This document shows, in pieces, positions 45,231 to 54,782 of a DNA stretch of 64,000 nt (the stretch's first letter is position 1; each line of letters begins with the position of its first letter). Where the stretch lies: positions 744,001 to 808,000 of the forward strand of contig NZ_JAOBQJ010000002.1 in assembly GCF_026162425.1 (NCBI RefSeq), written 5' to 3'. The stretch is from Flexivirga meconopsidis. GTDB taxonomy: Bacteria; Actinomycetota; Actinomycetes; Actinomycetales; Dermatophilaceae. Both the position numbers and the translations under genes were made by a program. Below the pieces are notes generated by a model that made no database searches, was not told where the DNA came from, and saw only the letters and a list, made by a program, of their open reading frames with translations.

Positions 45231-46766
45231 ATGAGCACGGAGCCTCACCCCGCCGAATTGCTCGCCATGTCCGGGATCAGCAAGACCTTTCCGGGCGTTC
45301 GAGCACTCGACGACATGCACCTCGACCTCCGCTCGGGTGAAGTCCTCGCCCTGGTCGGCGAGAACGGCGCCGGCAAATCGACCCTGATGAAGGTGCTGTC
45401 CGGCGTTTACCAGCCGGACGCCGGAGAACTGCGCATCGACGGCATCCCCCGCCGGTTCGCCACCCCACGGGAGGCCCAAGAGGCCGGAGTCGGCATCATC
45501 TTCCAGGAATTCAACCTGATGCCCGACCTCACCGTCGCGCAGAACATCTTCATCGGCCGGGAGCGACCGCGCGGCGGCCTGCTGCTCAACCCACGCGCCC
45601 TGGAGCGGCGCGCCACCGAGCTTCTCGAGCGACTCAAGCTCCCGCTGCGGCCGAGCACGCTGGTCGGCCGACTGTCGGTCGCCGGGCAGCAGATGGTCGA
45701 GATCGCCAAGGCGCTCAGCCTGGACGCCCGGATCCTGATCATGGACGAGCCGACCGCCGCGCTGAATGACGCCGAGGTGGCGACCCTCCACGAATTGATC
45801 CGACGTTTTGTCACCCCGGACACCGGCGTCATCTACATCTCGCACAAGATGGACGAGCTCAAGGGCATCTCACAGCGGACCACGGTGATCCGCGACGGGC
45901 GGTTCATCCGCACGATGGACACCGAGACCACGTCCATGGAGGAGATCGTCTCGCTGATGGTGGGCCGCGAGCGGGCTCCGGTCGAGCAGGCTCACGCCGA
46001 CGCCCCTGCGGAGGACGCGCCGGTGGCGCTGCAAGTCGAGGGCCTGGCCACCCCGAAACTCCTGCGTGACATCAGCTTCTCGGTGCGAGCGGGCGAGATC
46101 CTCGGCTTCGCCGGCCTGATGGGCGCCGGTCGCACCGAGGTGGCGCGCGCCGTGGTCGGAGCCGATCGCCGGACCGCCGGCACGATCTGCGTGCACGGCA
46201 AGCCGCTCCGACTGCAGAACCCGGCCCAGGCCGGAGCCGCCGGCATCGGCTACCTCTCCGAGGACCGCAAGGGCCTCGGCCTGCTGTTGCAGCAGACCGT
46301 GGCGCAGAACATCGCTTTGCCCTCTCTCGGGTCCCGTTTCTCCCGAAGCGGATTCGTCAATGACGGGCCCGCGGCGAAGGACGCCGAGCGGTATGTCGAG
46401 GAGTTGCGGATCAAGACCCCCTCGGTGCGATCGATCGTCGGCAACCTGTCCGGCGGCAACCAGCAGAAGGTGGTCATCGCCAAGTGGCTGCTGAAGGACT
46501 GCGACGTCCTGATCTTCGACGAGCCGACGCGTGGCATCGACGTGGGCGCCAAGGAAGAGATCTACGCGCTCATCGGACGCCTCGCCGCTCAGGGCAAGGC
46601 GATCGTCGTGATCTCCTCCGAACTGCCCGAGGTGCTCCGGCTGAGCCACCGCATCGTCGTCATGGCCGAGGGCCGCATCACCGGCACCCTCGAATCCTCC
46701 GACGCCACACCGGAATCCGTCATGAGCTTGGCCACCATGACCCATCACGACACCGCGTCTGCGTGA
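45231..46766 (+). CDS. Sugar ABC transporter ATPase (RbsA/MglA type, two ABC domains)
   Basis: 511 residues with two ABC cassettes. The first has Walker A GENGAGKSTLMK (about 41-52), signature LSVAGQQMVEIAKAL and Walker B ILIMDEPTAAL. The second (from about 270) has the degenerate Walker A GLMGAGRTEVARA typical of RbsA-type proteins and signature LSGGNQQKVVIAKW. It energises uptake of a monosaccharide by the permease and binding protein encoded immediately downstream. The exact sugar (ribose, xylose, galactose or other) cannot be told. The operon start is leaderless by sequence (TAACCT, 6 nt). Confidence 0.95.
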   Translation: MSTEPHPAELLAMSGISKTFPGVRALDDMHLDLRSGEVLALVGENGAGKSTLMKVLSGVYQPDAGELRIDGIPRRFATPREAQEAGVGIIFQEFNLMPDLTVAQNIFIGRERPRGGLLLNPRALERRATELLERLKLPLRPSTLVGRLSVAGQQMVEIAKALSLDARILIMDEPTAALNDAEVATLHELIRRFVTPDTGVIYISHKMDELKGISQRTTVIRDGRFIRTMDTETTSMEEIVSLMVGRERAPVEQAHADAPAEDAPVALQVEGLATPKLLRDISFSVRAGEILGFAGLMGAGRTEVARAVVGADRRTAGTICVHGKPLRLQNPAQAGAAGIGYLSEDRKGLGLLLQQTVAQNIALPSLGSRFSRSGFVNDGPAAKDAERYVEELRIKTPSVRSIVGNLSGGNQQKVVIAKWLLKDCDVLIFDEPTRGIDVGAKEEIYALIGRLAAQGKAIVVISSELPEVLRLSHRIVVMAEGRITGTLESSDATPESVMSLATMTHHDTASA

Positions 46767-46806
46767 GGCGCGAGCACCGTCATACAGCTGATCGAGGAGC
46801 CCTTCG

Positions 46807-47835
46807 ATGACCGAGACCGCAGGCGTAGGACTGCAGAAGAAGCCCGAGGAGCCACCGCCCGCGGCGCGGGGCATGAGTCCGCAACTGCGCATGCGGTTGC
46901 AACAGCTGGCCGCGTTCGCCGGCCTGGTGATCATCACCATTTTCTTCAGCGTCGCCGGCGACAACTTCTTCACCTACGACAACCTGGTCAACAACGTGCT
47001 GTTGTCGTCGGTGCTGATCGGGGTGCTGGCGATCGGCACCACGTTCGTCATCGTGACCGGCGGCATCGACCTGTCGATCGGCTGGGGCATCGCCCTGACC
47101 GGCATGGCGGCGGGCACTTTCCTGATCACCTGGGACCTGCCGCTCGGCCTCGGCCTGCTGATGACGCTGCTCGTCGGCCTGCTGCTCGGCTTCGTCAATG
47201 GCTTCAATGTCTCGATCCTCGGCATGCCGCCATTCATTGCGACGCTCGCCATGATGCTGGTCTGTCAGGGCCTGCCCCTGGTGATCAGCGACAACGGCGC
47301 GACCATCTACCTGAACAGCCAATTCCCGCCATACGCAGACCTTTCCGGCGGCACGCTCATCCCGAAATTCCCCAACGCGGTGTTGATCTTCCTGGTGCTG
47401 GCGGTCATCGCGTGGGTGCTGTTGAACCGCACGATCTTCGGGCGCTACGCGGTTTCCATCGGCAGCAACGAAGAGGCCACCGCGCTGTCCGGCATCAACG
47501 TGCGCAAGTGGAAGCTGATCATCTACGCCGTCGCCGGCATCTTCACCGCGTGCGCCGGGATCCTGTCGTCCGCGCGGATCGGCGCCAGCCCGACCGCCGG
47601 AGGAGGGTTGGAGCTGCAGGCGATCGCGGCGGTGGTTATCGGGGGCACGTCGCTGGCCGGCGGCAAGGGCACGATCGTCGGCTCGGTGATCGGTGCGCTC
47701 ATCATCGGCGTGCTCAACAACGGTCTGCAGATCATGGGTGTCCCTCAGGAGTGGCAGTACGTCATCCTCGGCGTCGTCATCCTGGCCGCCGTCTACGTCG
47801 ACATGCTGCGCAAGAAGAGCTCGGAGGTGGTCTGA
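46807..47835 (+). CDS. Sugar ABC transporter permease (RbsC type)
   Basis: 342 residues with about 8-10 membrane spans in the BPD_transp_2 pattern. TFVIVTGGIDLSIGWG is near residue 78, EATALSGINVRKWKL is the cytoplasmic coupling loop, and the C-terminal half repeats AGGGLELQAIAAVVIGGTSL and GSVIGALIIGVLNNGLQ. It pairs with the 511-residue two-cassette ATPase. GGAG lies before ATG 46807. It starts 40 nt after the ATPase stop and is followed 1 nt after its stop by the binding-protein ATG, so all three form one operon. Confidence 0.95.
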   Translation: MTETAGVGLQKKPEEPPPAARGMSPQLRMRLQQLAAFAGLVIITIFFSVAGDNFFTYDNLVNNVLLSSVLIGVLAIGTTFVIVTGGIDLSIGWGIALTGMAAGTFLITWDLPLGLGLLMTLLVGLLLGFVNGFNVSILGMPPFIATLAMMLVCQGLPLVISDNGATIYLNSQFPPYADLSGGTLIPKFPNAVLIFLVLAVIAWVLLNRTIFGRYAVSIGSNEEATALSGINVRKWKLIIYAVAGIFTACAGILSSARIGASPTAGGGLELQAIAAVVIGGTSLAGGKGTIVGSVIGALIIGVLNNGLQIMGVPQEWQYVILGVVILAAVYVDMLRKKSSEVV

Positions 47836-47836
47836 G

Positions 47837-48868
47837 ATGTCCCCACGTATGACGCGACCGGCCGCGGTGATCGCCGCGGCGCTCCTTGCCACCGGCACCG
47901 CCGGCTGCATGCGGGCCAGCGATTACCAGGCGGAGGTCGCCGGCAGCGGCAGCAACTCCGCAGGTGTCGAGGCCGGCTGCAAGCCGATCGCGAAGGGCAA
48001 GAAGCCCTACATTGCGATCATCTCCAAGGGCTTTCAGCATCAGTTCTGGCAAGCCGTCAATGCCGGTGCAAAGAAGCAGGCAGCCAAGGAGGGCGCGACG
48101 ATCACCTTCAACGGGCCGGCAACGGAGGCCGAGATCCAGGCGCAGATCGACATGCTCAAGACCGCGATCACCAAGAACCCCGACGCGGTCGGCTTCGCCG
48201 CACTGGACTCCAAGGCTGTCGCCCCGATCATGACCCAGCTGCAACAGTCCAAGACCCCGGTGATCGCCTTCGACTCCGGTGTCGAATCCCCGGTGCCGCT
48301 CACCACGGCGGCAACTGACAGCCGGACCGCGGCAGCCGCGGCTGCCAAACACCTGGCGGAGAAGATCGGTTATCAGGGGACGGTCGGCCTCGTCGTGCAC
48401 GATCAGACCAGCAGTTCCGGGATCGACCGACGTGACGGTTTCGTCGACTGGATGAAGAAAAACGCGCCCAAGGTGAAGCTGCTGACCCCGCAGTACGGCG
48501 CCGGCGACGTGTCGAAGTCGGCCAACCTGGCCAAGTCACTGCTCGCCGCCCATCCCGACCTTGCCGGCATCTACGGCACCAACGAGGGTGCCGCCGCCGG
48601 CGTGGTGCAGGGCGTCAAGGAGAGCGGCAACACCAAGGTGGTCGTCGTCGGCTTCGACTCAGGTGGCGCCCAGTTGGATGCCATCAGGTCGGGGCTGGAG
48701 TATGGCGCGATCACGCAAAACCCCATCGGCATCGGTGAGCAGGTCGTCGCCTCGGCGATGAAAGCGCTGCGCTGCGAACCTCTTCCGAAGAAGATCGACA
48801 CCGGCTACTTCTGGTACGACAAGACCAACATCGACGATCCGAAGATCAAGCCGCTGCTCTACCGCTGA
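47837..48868 (+). CDS. Sugar-binding lipoprotein of ABC transporter (Peripla_BP_4)
   Basis: 343 residues from ATG 47837. The signal ends with lipobox TAGC (Cys24). The two-lobed periplasmic-binding fold shows KPYIAIISKGFQHQFWQAV (about 48-66), a sugar-contact Asp/Arg region GIDRRDGF, and IYGTNEGAAAGVVQG with VVGFDSGGAQLDAI. The lipid anchor is as expected for a Gram-positive importer. GGAGG lies 9 nt upstream, and the ATG follows the permease stop by one base. The gene overlaps the convergent GNAT gene by 10 nt. Confidence 0.94.
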   Translation: MSPRMTRPAAVIAAALLATGTAGCMRASDYQAEVAGSGSNSAGVEAGCKPIAKGKKPYIAIISKGFQHQFWQAVNAGAKKQAAKEGATITFNGPATEAEIQAQIDMLKTAITKNPDAVGFAALDSKAVAPIMTQLQQSKTPVIAFDSGVESPVPLTTAATDSRTAAAAAAKHLAEKIGYQGTVGLVVHDQTSSSGIDRRDGFVDWMKKNAPKVKLLTPQYGAGDVSKSANLAKSLLAAHPDLAGIYGTNEGAAAGVVQGVKESGNTKVVVVGFDSGGAQLDAIRSGLEYGAITQNPIGIGEQVVASAMKALRCEPLPKKIDTGYFWYDKTNIDDPKIKPLLYR

Positions 48869-49401
48869 GCGCGACGCACCATCCGCAGCTCATCGGCTGC
48901 CAGCTCGTCGTCCCGCTGCCGGCCGCCGTCGAGCACGAACCCGACCTTGGCGTAGAAGGACTGGGCGCGAAGGTTTTGCTCAACGACCCAGAGGTATGCC
49001 TGCAGCTCCCCCAGCGTCGCGTCGATCAGTTGCTGGGCGACCCCGGTGCCGTGGAAGTCGCGCAGCACGTTGAGCGCACCGAGCTCCTGCGGCACCGGGG
49101 CGTCCTCGTCGCGGGCGGCGCCGACCTGGCAGAAACCGGCGATCCGTCCGCTCGGCAGGTGACGCGCTAGCCGCGACCGATAGCGCACCCCGCCGACCTC
49201 ACCGCCCGCCTCGTGCTCGCGTGCATTGGCGACGCCGATCCGCTTTCGCCAGTGAGCTATTCGAGGCTCGAGCTCCATGGAGTCCAGGTAGGCCTGCGAC
49301 AGCATCCCGGCGTAGGTGTCCCGCCATACCTGCATATGCAGAGTGGCGAGCTCGCGTGCGTCGGCGTCTGCGAACGGCTCGATGCGGAAGTCGGCGCTCA
49401 T
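48859..49401 (-). CDS. GNAT-family N-acetyltransferase
   Basis: 180 residues. The N-terminal substrate side has ATLHMQVWRDTYAGMLSQAYL. The acetyl-CoA region shows LNVLRDFHGTGVAQQLIDA, a variant of the (R/Q)xxGx(G/A) motif with Phe-His-Gly-Thr-Gly. The C-terminal FYAKVGFVLDGGRQ is typical of the FYxxxGF signature. The substrate is unknown. The ATG overlaps the upstream TGA (ATGA, 49398-49401), coupling it to the thiamine-binding-like gene. Its 3' end overlaps the convergent sugar-binding protein gene by 10 nt. Confidence 0.88.
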   Translation of the reverse strand: MSADFRIEPFADADARELATLHMQVWRDTYAGMLSQAYLDSMELEPRIAHWRKRIGVANAREHEAGGEVGGVRYRSRLARHLPSGRIAGFCQVGAARDEDAPVPQELGALNVLRDFHGTGVAQQLIDATLGELQAYLWVVEQNLRAQSFYAKVGFVLDGGRQRDDELAADELRMVRRAQR

Positions 49402-49709
49402 GCGCCGGGATGACGCAGCTGCTCCTCGATGCGTTCGACCTTCTCGGTGAGTTGTCCGGTGAAGCCTTCCCGCATATCCGCCTTGAGCACCAGGCTGACC
49501 CGCGGGCTACGGGCGGCGACCGCCTCGCATGCGGATTTGATGACCGTCATACATTCATCCCAGTCGCCCTCGATCGTGGTGAACATCGAGGTCGTCTCGT
49601 TGGGCAGCCCGGACTCGCGCACGACGCGGATCGCGTCGGCGACGGCCGCGCTCACCGAGCCGTCCGGGTCGTCGGTGGTGCCGGGTGCGATGGAGAAGGC
49701 GAAGAGCAT
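49398..49709 (-). CDS. MTH1187/YqgV-family thiamine-binding protein
   Basis: 103 residues from ATG 49709. The pattern LFAFSIAPGTTDDPDGSVSA, then SGLPNETTSMFTTIEGDWDE and a second basic strand RVSLVLKADMREG, matches the MTH1187 (DUF77) family of about 100 residues. Members bind thiamine or its fragments and form tetramers. A longer frame extends upstream to 49823 but is Arg-rich and overlaps the next gene. It overlaps the GNAT gene start by 4 nt and follows the TrxR-like gene by 10 nt, so the three are one operon. Confidence 0.87.
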   Translation of the reverse strand: MLFAFSIAPGTTDDPDGSVSAAVADAIRVVRESGLPNETTSMFTTIEGDWDECMTVIKSACEAVAARSPRVSLVLKADMREGFTGQLTEKVERIEEQLRHPGA

Positions 49710-49719
49710 GCCCCCAAAC

Positions 49720-51423
49720 CTACGCCGGGGCGACGTCGACCGGCTCGACCCGGGGCGCGATCGAAGCGAGATAGGCGTGCACCGACGGGATCGCGGCCGC
49801 GCCCTCACCGCTGGCCGACGCAACCCGCTTCATCGATCCCGACCGTATGTCGCCGGCCGCGAAGACCCCAGCCACGGTGGTGCCGAGCGGCTCCGGAGGA
49901 CAGCCGTCCACCCAGGATTCCATCGGCACGTCGCGACCGGTCAGCACGAAGCCCTTCTCGTCGAGCGCAACCTCGTCGGACAGCCAGTCGCACGACGGCG
50001 TGGCGCCCAACAGCAGGAACAACCCGGCGCACGGCTTCTGGAACTCCGCCCCGGTTTCGTTGTCCCGCAACGTGATCCACTCCAGCTTGTTCGTGCCGCC
50101 GGCATCGACGATCTCGGCGCAACCCTTCACGCCGATGCGCGGGTTGGCCTCGATCTCGCGGATCAGGTAGTCCGACATCGTCTCGGACAGGTCCGGCCGC
50201 CGCACCACGATCTTCACCGAGCGGGCGAAGCGCGACAGGTGCACGGCGGCCTGGCCCGCCGAGTTGCCGCCGCCGACCACGATGACGTCCTTGCCCTGGC
50301 AGTCGCGGGCGGCGCTGGTCGCGGCGCCGTAGTGCACGCCGAGTCCGACGAAGTCCTCGATCCGCTCCACGCCGAGCCGCCGGTAGGCGACGCCGGTCGC
50401 GATGATCAACGCCCGCGCACGCACGTCGCGGTCGGCCAGCCGCAGGCGGTGCATGCCGCCGTCGGTGCCGAACTCCACGCCCTCGACCGGCCGCGCCGAG
50501 TAGAGCTTGGCACCGAAGCGAGCCGCCTGAGTGCGCGCCCGCTGCGCCAGCCGCATGCCGGAGATGCCGCGCGGGAAGCCGAGATAGTTGCGGATCATCG
50601 AGCTCGTGCCGGCCTGGCCCCCGATGGCCTCGGCGTCGAAGACGACTGTCGCCAGGCCCTCCGACGCGCCGTACACCGCCGCGGCCAGACCCGCAGGGCC
50701 GGCGCCGACGACCGCCAGGTCGAAGACGTCGTCCTCGTCGAAGTCGTCCATCGCGTAGAGCCGCCGGCCCAGATCAGCGATCTCCGGCTGCACCATCGGT
50801 CCGCTCACCTGTGAGGTCACCACCGGGTATGCCGGCGCACCGTCCGGCCACTCGACGTCGGCCAGGATCTCCTGCGCCACCGGTGCGTCCGGTTCGTAGC
50901 TGCGAGAGGGCACGCCGAGCCGGTCCAGGAAGTCGCGGATGCGGCCCGCCTGGGCATTGCCGGCCGGCGAGATCACCTGCACCGCCTCGACCACCGGCTT
51001 GCTGGAGCTCCAGGCCCAGTCCGACAACAGCTCGGTGATCGCGGTGTGGAACTCCTCGTCCCGCTCACCGCGCGGCACGGCGAGCGCGGCCTCGATGCGG
51101 CCCTCGCTCTGCGCCTCCCGGAAGGTCTCCCGATTGACCTTGAACTCGCCCCAGCCGTAGAGGATGACACGACGCGATGTCGCGCTGACCGCGTGCAGAC
51201 AGTCCATGGTGATGAGGCCGGGTGCATCTGGTTGGCTGAATTCGACTGCGAAAAGGGCGATTTCGACATGCTGGGCAAGCAGGGACTGCACGAGCGCCAT
51301 TGCGGGACCGAGCCCGCGGGCGAACTCGACTCGGTAGTCGTCGGAGTAGCGATTGAACTCGTGCTGCATCTGCTCGGCGTTCTGGTCGCCGACGAGCACG
51401 ATGGCGGGCTGCGGAGGCTTCAC
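49720..51423 (-). CDS. Response-regulator-like/thioredoxin-reductase-like fusion flavoprotein
   Basis: 567 residues. The N-terminal 130 residues resemble a receiver-like flavodoxin fold (PAIVLVGDQNAEQMQ, VILYGWGEF) without an obvious phospho-Asp site. A short thioredoxin-like linker domain (about 145-215) follows, then a TrxR-type FAD/NAD module: VVGAGPAGLAAAVYGAS (about 237-253) and VIVVGGGNSAGQAA. The redox-active CxxC of thioredoxin reductases is absent (HYGAATSAARDCQG), so it cannot reduce thioredoxin in the normal way. This domain layout is known in actinomycetes as a fused response regulator/TrxR-like protein of unknown role. Confidence 0.88.
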   Translation of the reverse strand: MKPPQPAIVLVGDQNAEQMQHEFNRYSDDYRVEFARGLGPAMALVQSLLAQHVEIALFAVEFSQPDAPGLITMDCLHAVSATSRRVILYGWGEFKVNRETFREAQSEGRIEAALAVPRGERDEEFHTAITELLSDWAWSSSKPVVEAVQVISPAGNAQAGRIRDFLDRLGVPSRSYEPDAPVAQEILADVEWPDGAPAYPVVTSQVSGPMVQPEIADLGRRLYAMDDFDEDDVFDLAVVGAGPAGLAAAVYGASEGLATVVFDAEAIGGQAGTSSMIRNYLGFPRGISGMRLAQRARTQAARFGAKLYSARPVEGVEFGTDGGMHRLRLADRDVRARALIIATGVAYRRLGVERIEDFVGLGVHYGAATSAARDCQGKDVIVVGGGNSAGQAAVHLSRFARSVKIVVRRPDLSETMSDYLIREIEANPRIGVKGCAEIVDAGGTNKLEWITLRDNETGAEFQKPCAGLFLLLGATPSCDWLSDEVALDEKGFVLTGRDVPMESWVDGCPPEPLGTTVAGVFAAGDIRSGSMKRVASASGEGAAAIPSVHAYLASIAPRVEPVDVAPA

Positions 51424-51460
51424 TGGTCAACTGTATGCCGGAAGCCACGCCCGCGCGCAC

Positions 51461-52420
51461 TTACAAATGTTCGACGATGCGATCGGCTGCGGTGTAGGGG
51501 TCTTGCTCCCCCGCGACGACGGCCTGGGCCTGCGCTGCGAGGTCGCCGGCTCCGTCCAGGTTGCCCATGCGCTGCCGCAGCGTGCGCACCGCGATCGCCT
51601 CGATCTCCTCGGCGGCCCGACGCTCCCGGCGATGCTGCAACTCACCCGTCTCCTGCAGCCACTGCCAGTGCTTGTCGAGCGCGGCGACCACGTCATCGAG
51701 CCCGTCACCCTTCTCGGCGACGAGCTTCTCGACCGGCGGACGCCAGTCACCCGCCTCCTTGCGCTCGCCCAGGCTGATCATGCCGCGGATGTCGCGCATC
51801 GTGACGTCGACCCCGTCCCGGTCGGCCTTGTTGACCACGAAAACGTCTGCAATCTCGAGGATTCCGGCCTTCGCCGCCTGGATGCCGTCGCCCATGCCGG
51901 GCGCGAGCAGCACCATCGTGGTGTCGGCGAGCGCGGCCACCTCGACCTCGCTCTGCCCGACCCCGACGGTCTCCAGGAAGATCACCTCGCAGCCGGCGGC
52001 ATCGAGCACGCGCAGCGCCTGCGGAGTCGCCCACGACAGGCCGCCGAGATGACCGCGACTGGCCATCGACCGCATATAGACACCGTCGTCGAGTGCATGG
52101 TCGATCAGCCGGATGCGGTCCCCGAGCAGTGCACCGCCGGAGAACGGCGAGCTCGGGTCGACCGCGAGCACCCCGACCCGCATTCCCCGTGCCCGCATCG
52201 CACCGACCAACGCGCTGGTGGTGGTCGACTTCCCGACCCCGGGACTGCCGGTGAGTCCGATGATGTGCGCGTTCCCGGTGTATGACGCAAGCCGCTCCAT
52301 CACCGCGCGCAGCGCGGGGTCGGCGTTCTCGACCAGGGTGATCAGCCGCGCGACGGCGCGCGGCTGACCCGCCCGGGCTGCTTCGACAAGCGCCGGCACA
52401 TCGGGCCGGCGCCGGGACAT
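51461..52420 (-). CDS. meaB: Methylmalonyl-CoA mutase-associated GTPase MeaB
   Basis: 319 residues from ATG 52420. The G1 loop GLTGSPGVGKSTTTSAL is near residues 50-66, AVDPSSPFSGGALLGDRIR near 89, the switch region ETVGVGQSEVEVA, and NKADRDG as the G4 motif. MeaB chaperones adenosylcobalamin mutases and gates cofactor delivery. The mutase it serves is not adjacent; icmA at 40.8 kb lacks its B12 subunit, so the client may be that enzyme or a distant MCM. It lies 17 nt downstream of the thiolase gene; the open frame extends far upstream but overlaps thiolase, so ATG 52420 is the start. Confidence 0.95.
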   Translation of the reverse strand: MSRRRPDVPALVEAARAGQPRAVARLITLVENADPALRAVMERLASYTGNAHIIGLTGSPGVGKSTTTSALVGAMRARGMRVGVLAVDPSSPFSGGALLGDRIRLIDHALDDGVYMRSMASRGHLGGLSWATPQALRVLDAAGCEVIFLETVGVGQSEVEVAALADTTMVLLAPGMGDGIQAAKAGILEIADVFVVNKADRDGVDVTMRDIRGMISLGERKEAGDWRPPVEKLVAEKGDGLDDVVAALDKHWQWLQETGELQHRRERRAAEEIEAIAVRTLRQRMGNLDGAGDLAAQAQAVVAGEQDPYTAADRIVEHL

Positions 52421-52437
52421 CCTGCTCAGGGCGGGCC

Positions 52438-53691
<1,254 letters not shown>

Positions 53692-53698
53692 GCGTCTC

Positions 53699-53708
53699 AT
53701 TTTAGGCT
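53699..53708. promoter_or_regulatory. Overlapping divergent leaderless promoters (thiolase and mce)
   Basis: Minus strand TAAAAT (53704-53699) is 7 nt before ATG 53691. Plus strand TAGGCT (53703-53708) is 6 nt before ATG 53715. The two -10 boxes share two base pairs, so the start codons are only 23 bp apart. Confidence 0.6.
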
Positions 53709-53714
53709 GTGCCC

Positions 53715-54149
53715 ATGAGCGCTCTTCCCGCGGACCTGTTCGAATGCATCGACCACGTCGGCATCGCAGTACCCGACTACGACGCAGCCCTCTCCTTCTA
53801 CACCGACGTGCTCGGTATGACGGTGACGCACGAGGAGACCAATGAGGATCAAGGGGTCCGCGAGGCCATGGTCGCTCCGGGTTCCCAGCCGGGCGCCGCG
53901 TTGCAGATCCTGGCGCCGCTTACCCCCGAATCGACGATCGCCAAGTTCCTCGACCGCTCCGGGCCCGGTCTGCAACAGCTCGCCTATCGGGTGCGTTCGG
54001 TGGACGAGGTGAGCGCCGCGCTGCGCGAGCGCGGACTGCGCCTGTTGTATGACGAGCCGCGTCGCGGCACGGCCGGGAGCCGGATCAACTTCGTGCACCC
54101 GAAGGACGCCGGGGGTGTACTGGTCGAACTGGTCGAGCCCGCTCGCTGA
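53715..54149 (+). CDS. mce: Methylmalonyl-CoA epimerase
   Basis: 144 residues, a vicinal-oxygen-chelate fold. The metal ligands His14 (CIDHVGIAV), Gln64 (AALQILAP) and Glu about 140 ([10 protein letters not shown]) are visible. The usual HH pair is replaced by Gln87-Gln88 (GLQQLAYRV). The rest, such as [20 protein letters not shown], is strongly family-like. It interconverts (2R)- and (2S)-methylmalonyl-CoA for propionate catabolism. ATG 53715 is chosen over GTG 53709 because TAGGCT lies 6 nt upstream. The neighbouring thiolase and meaB genes fit the pathway. Confidence 0.92.
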   Translation: MSALPADLFECIDHVGIAVPDYDAALSFYTDVLGMTVTHEETNEDQGVREAMVAPGSQPGAALQILAPLTPESTIAKFLDRSGPGLQQLAYRVRSVDEVSAALRERGLRLLYDEPRRGTAGSRINFVHPKDAGGVLVELVEPAR

Positions 54150-54152
54150 GCG

Positions 54153-54169
54153 GACCCGACCAGCGGGTC
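54153..54169 (+). terminator. Weak hairpin after mce
   Basis: GACCCG/CGGGTC 6-bp stem with 5-nt loop, 4 nt after the mce stop, before the convergent Tat-exported gene. There is no T-run. Confidence 0.35.
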
Positions 54170-54194
54170 TCGGCTGTTGCAACCGGCGGACCGA

Positions 54195-54611
54195 TCAGAT
54201 CGAGACGTAGGCGCTCGTGGTGTAGGTCTGGCCGCAGACGCGGTAGGTGATCACTGCGTCACCGTTGGCGTTGTTCGTGCGGTCGGCGGTGACCACTGCG
54301 GTCGACTCGCCCGCCGGCACCGGGACGACGCCCGGGCTGACGTTGGACCACACGGTGTTCGCGGGGCCCTCGATCGACACGATCGTGATGTCCTGCGAGG
54401 CACCGGAGTTGTTGTTGACGGTGAAGTCGAACTCGACCGACTTCTCGGTCGGGTACTTCACCCCGACACCAGTGATCCTGACGTCGCAGGTGGCCGGCGA
54501 CGCGCTGGCGGCCGGAGCACTCGCAGCGAGGGCCACAGCGGGCACCGTCCACGCGGCGCCTTTCGCGACCGTTCGTCGCGAGATCTTGGACTGACTGGAC
54601 TTGTTGACCAT
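54195..54611 (-). CDS. Small Tat-exported protein, copy 1
   Basis: 138 residues. The N-terminus has the twin-arginine motif ISRRTVAKGAAWTVPAVALA followed by APAASAS, a Tat signal with likely cleavage near residue 38. The mature part of about 100 residues is beta-rich with two cysteines (near 43 and 128), likely a disulfide-bonded immunoglobulin-like fold (FDFTVNNNSGASQDITIVSI). It is a paralogue of the 54783-55190 gene. Unknown function; probably a cell-surface protein. It lies 171 nt downstream of that paralogue on the same strand. ATG 54611 is the only start before the signal. Confidence 0.75.
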   Translation of the reverse strand: MVNKSSQSKISRRTVAKGAAWTVPAVALAASAPAASASPATCDVRITGVGVKYPTEKSVEFDFTVNNNSGASQDITIVSIEGPANTVWSNVSPGVVPVPAGESTAVVTADRTNNANGDAVITYRVCGQTYTTSAYVSI

Positions 54612-54782
54612 GTGAAGTTCCCACCCCTGGTCGGATTGGCTACTGATCCGGTTGAATCAGCAACCAGTGACCATACGGCTGTCATGACCAGTCGTCTAGT
54701 TCACCCTGGTCATTCGTCCGGACACCGGACGGGCAGGAGACAGTCGCGCCGGCGAGTGCGACGGCTCAGGCGGGCGCCGTGA

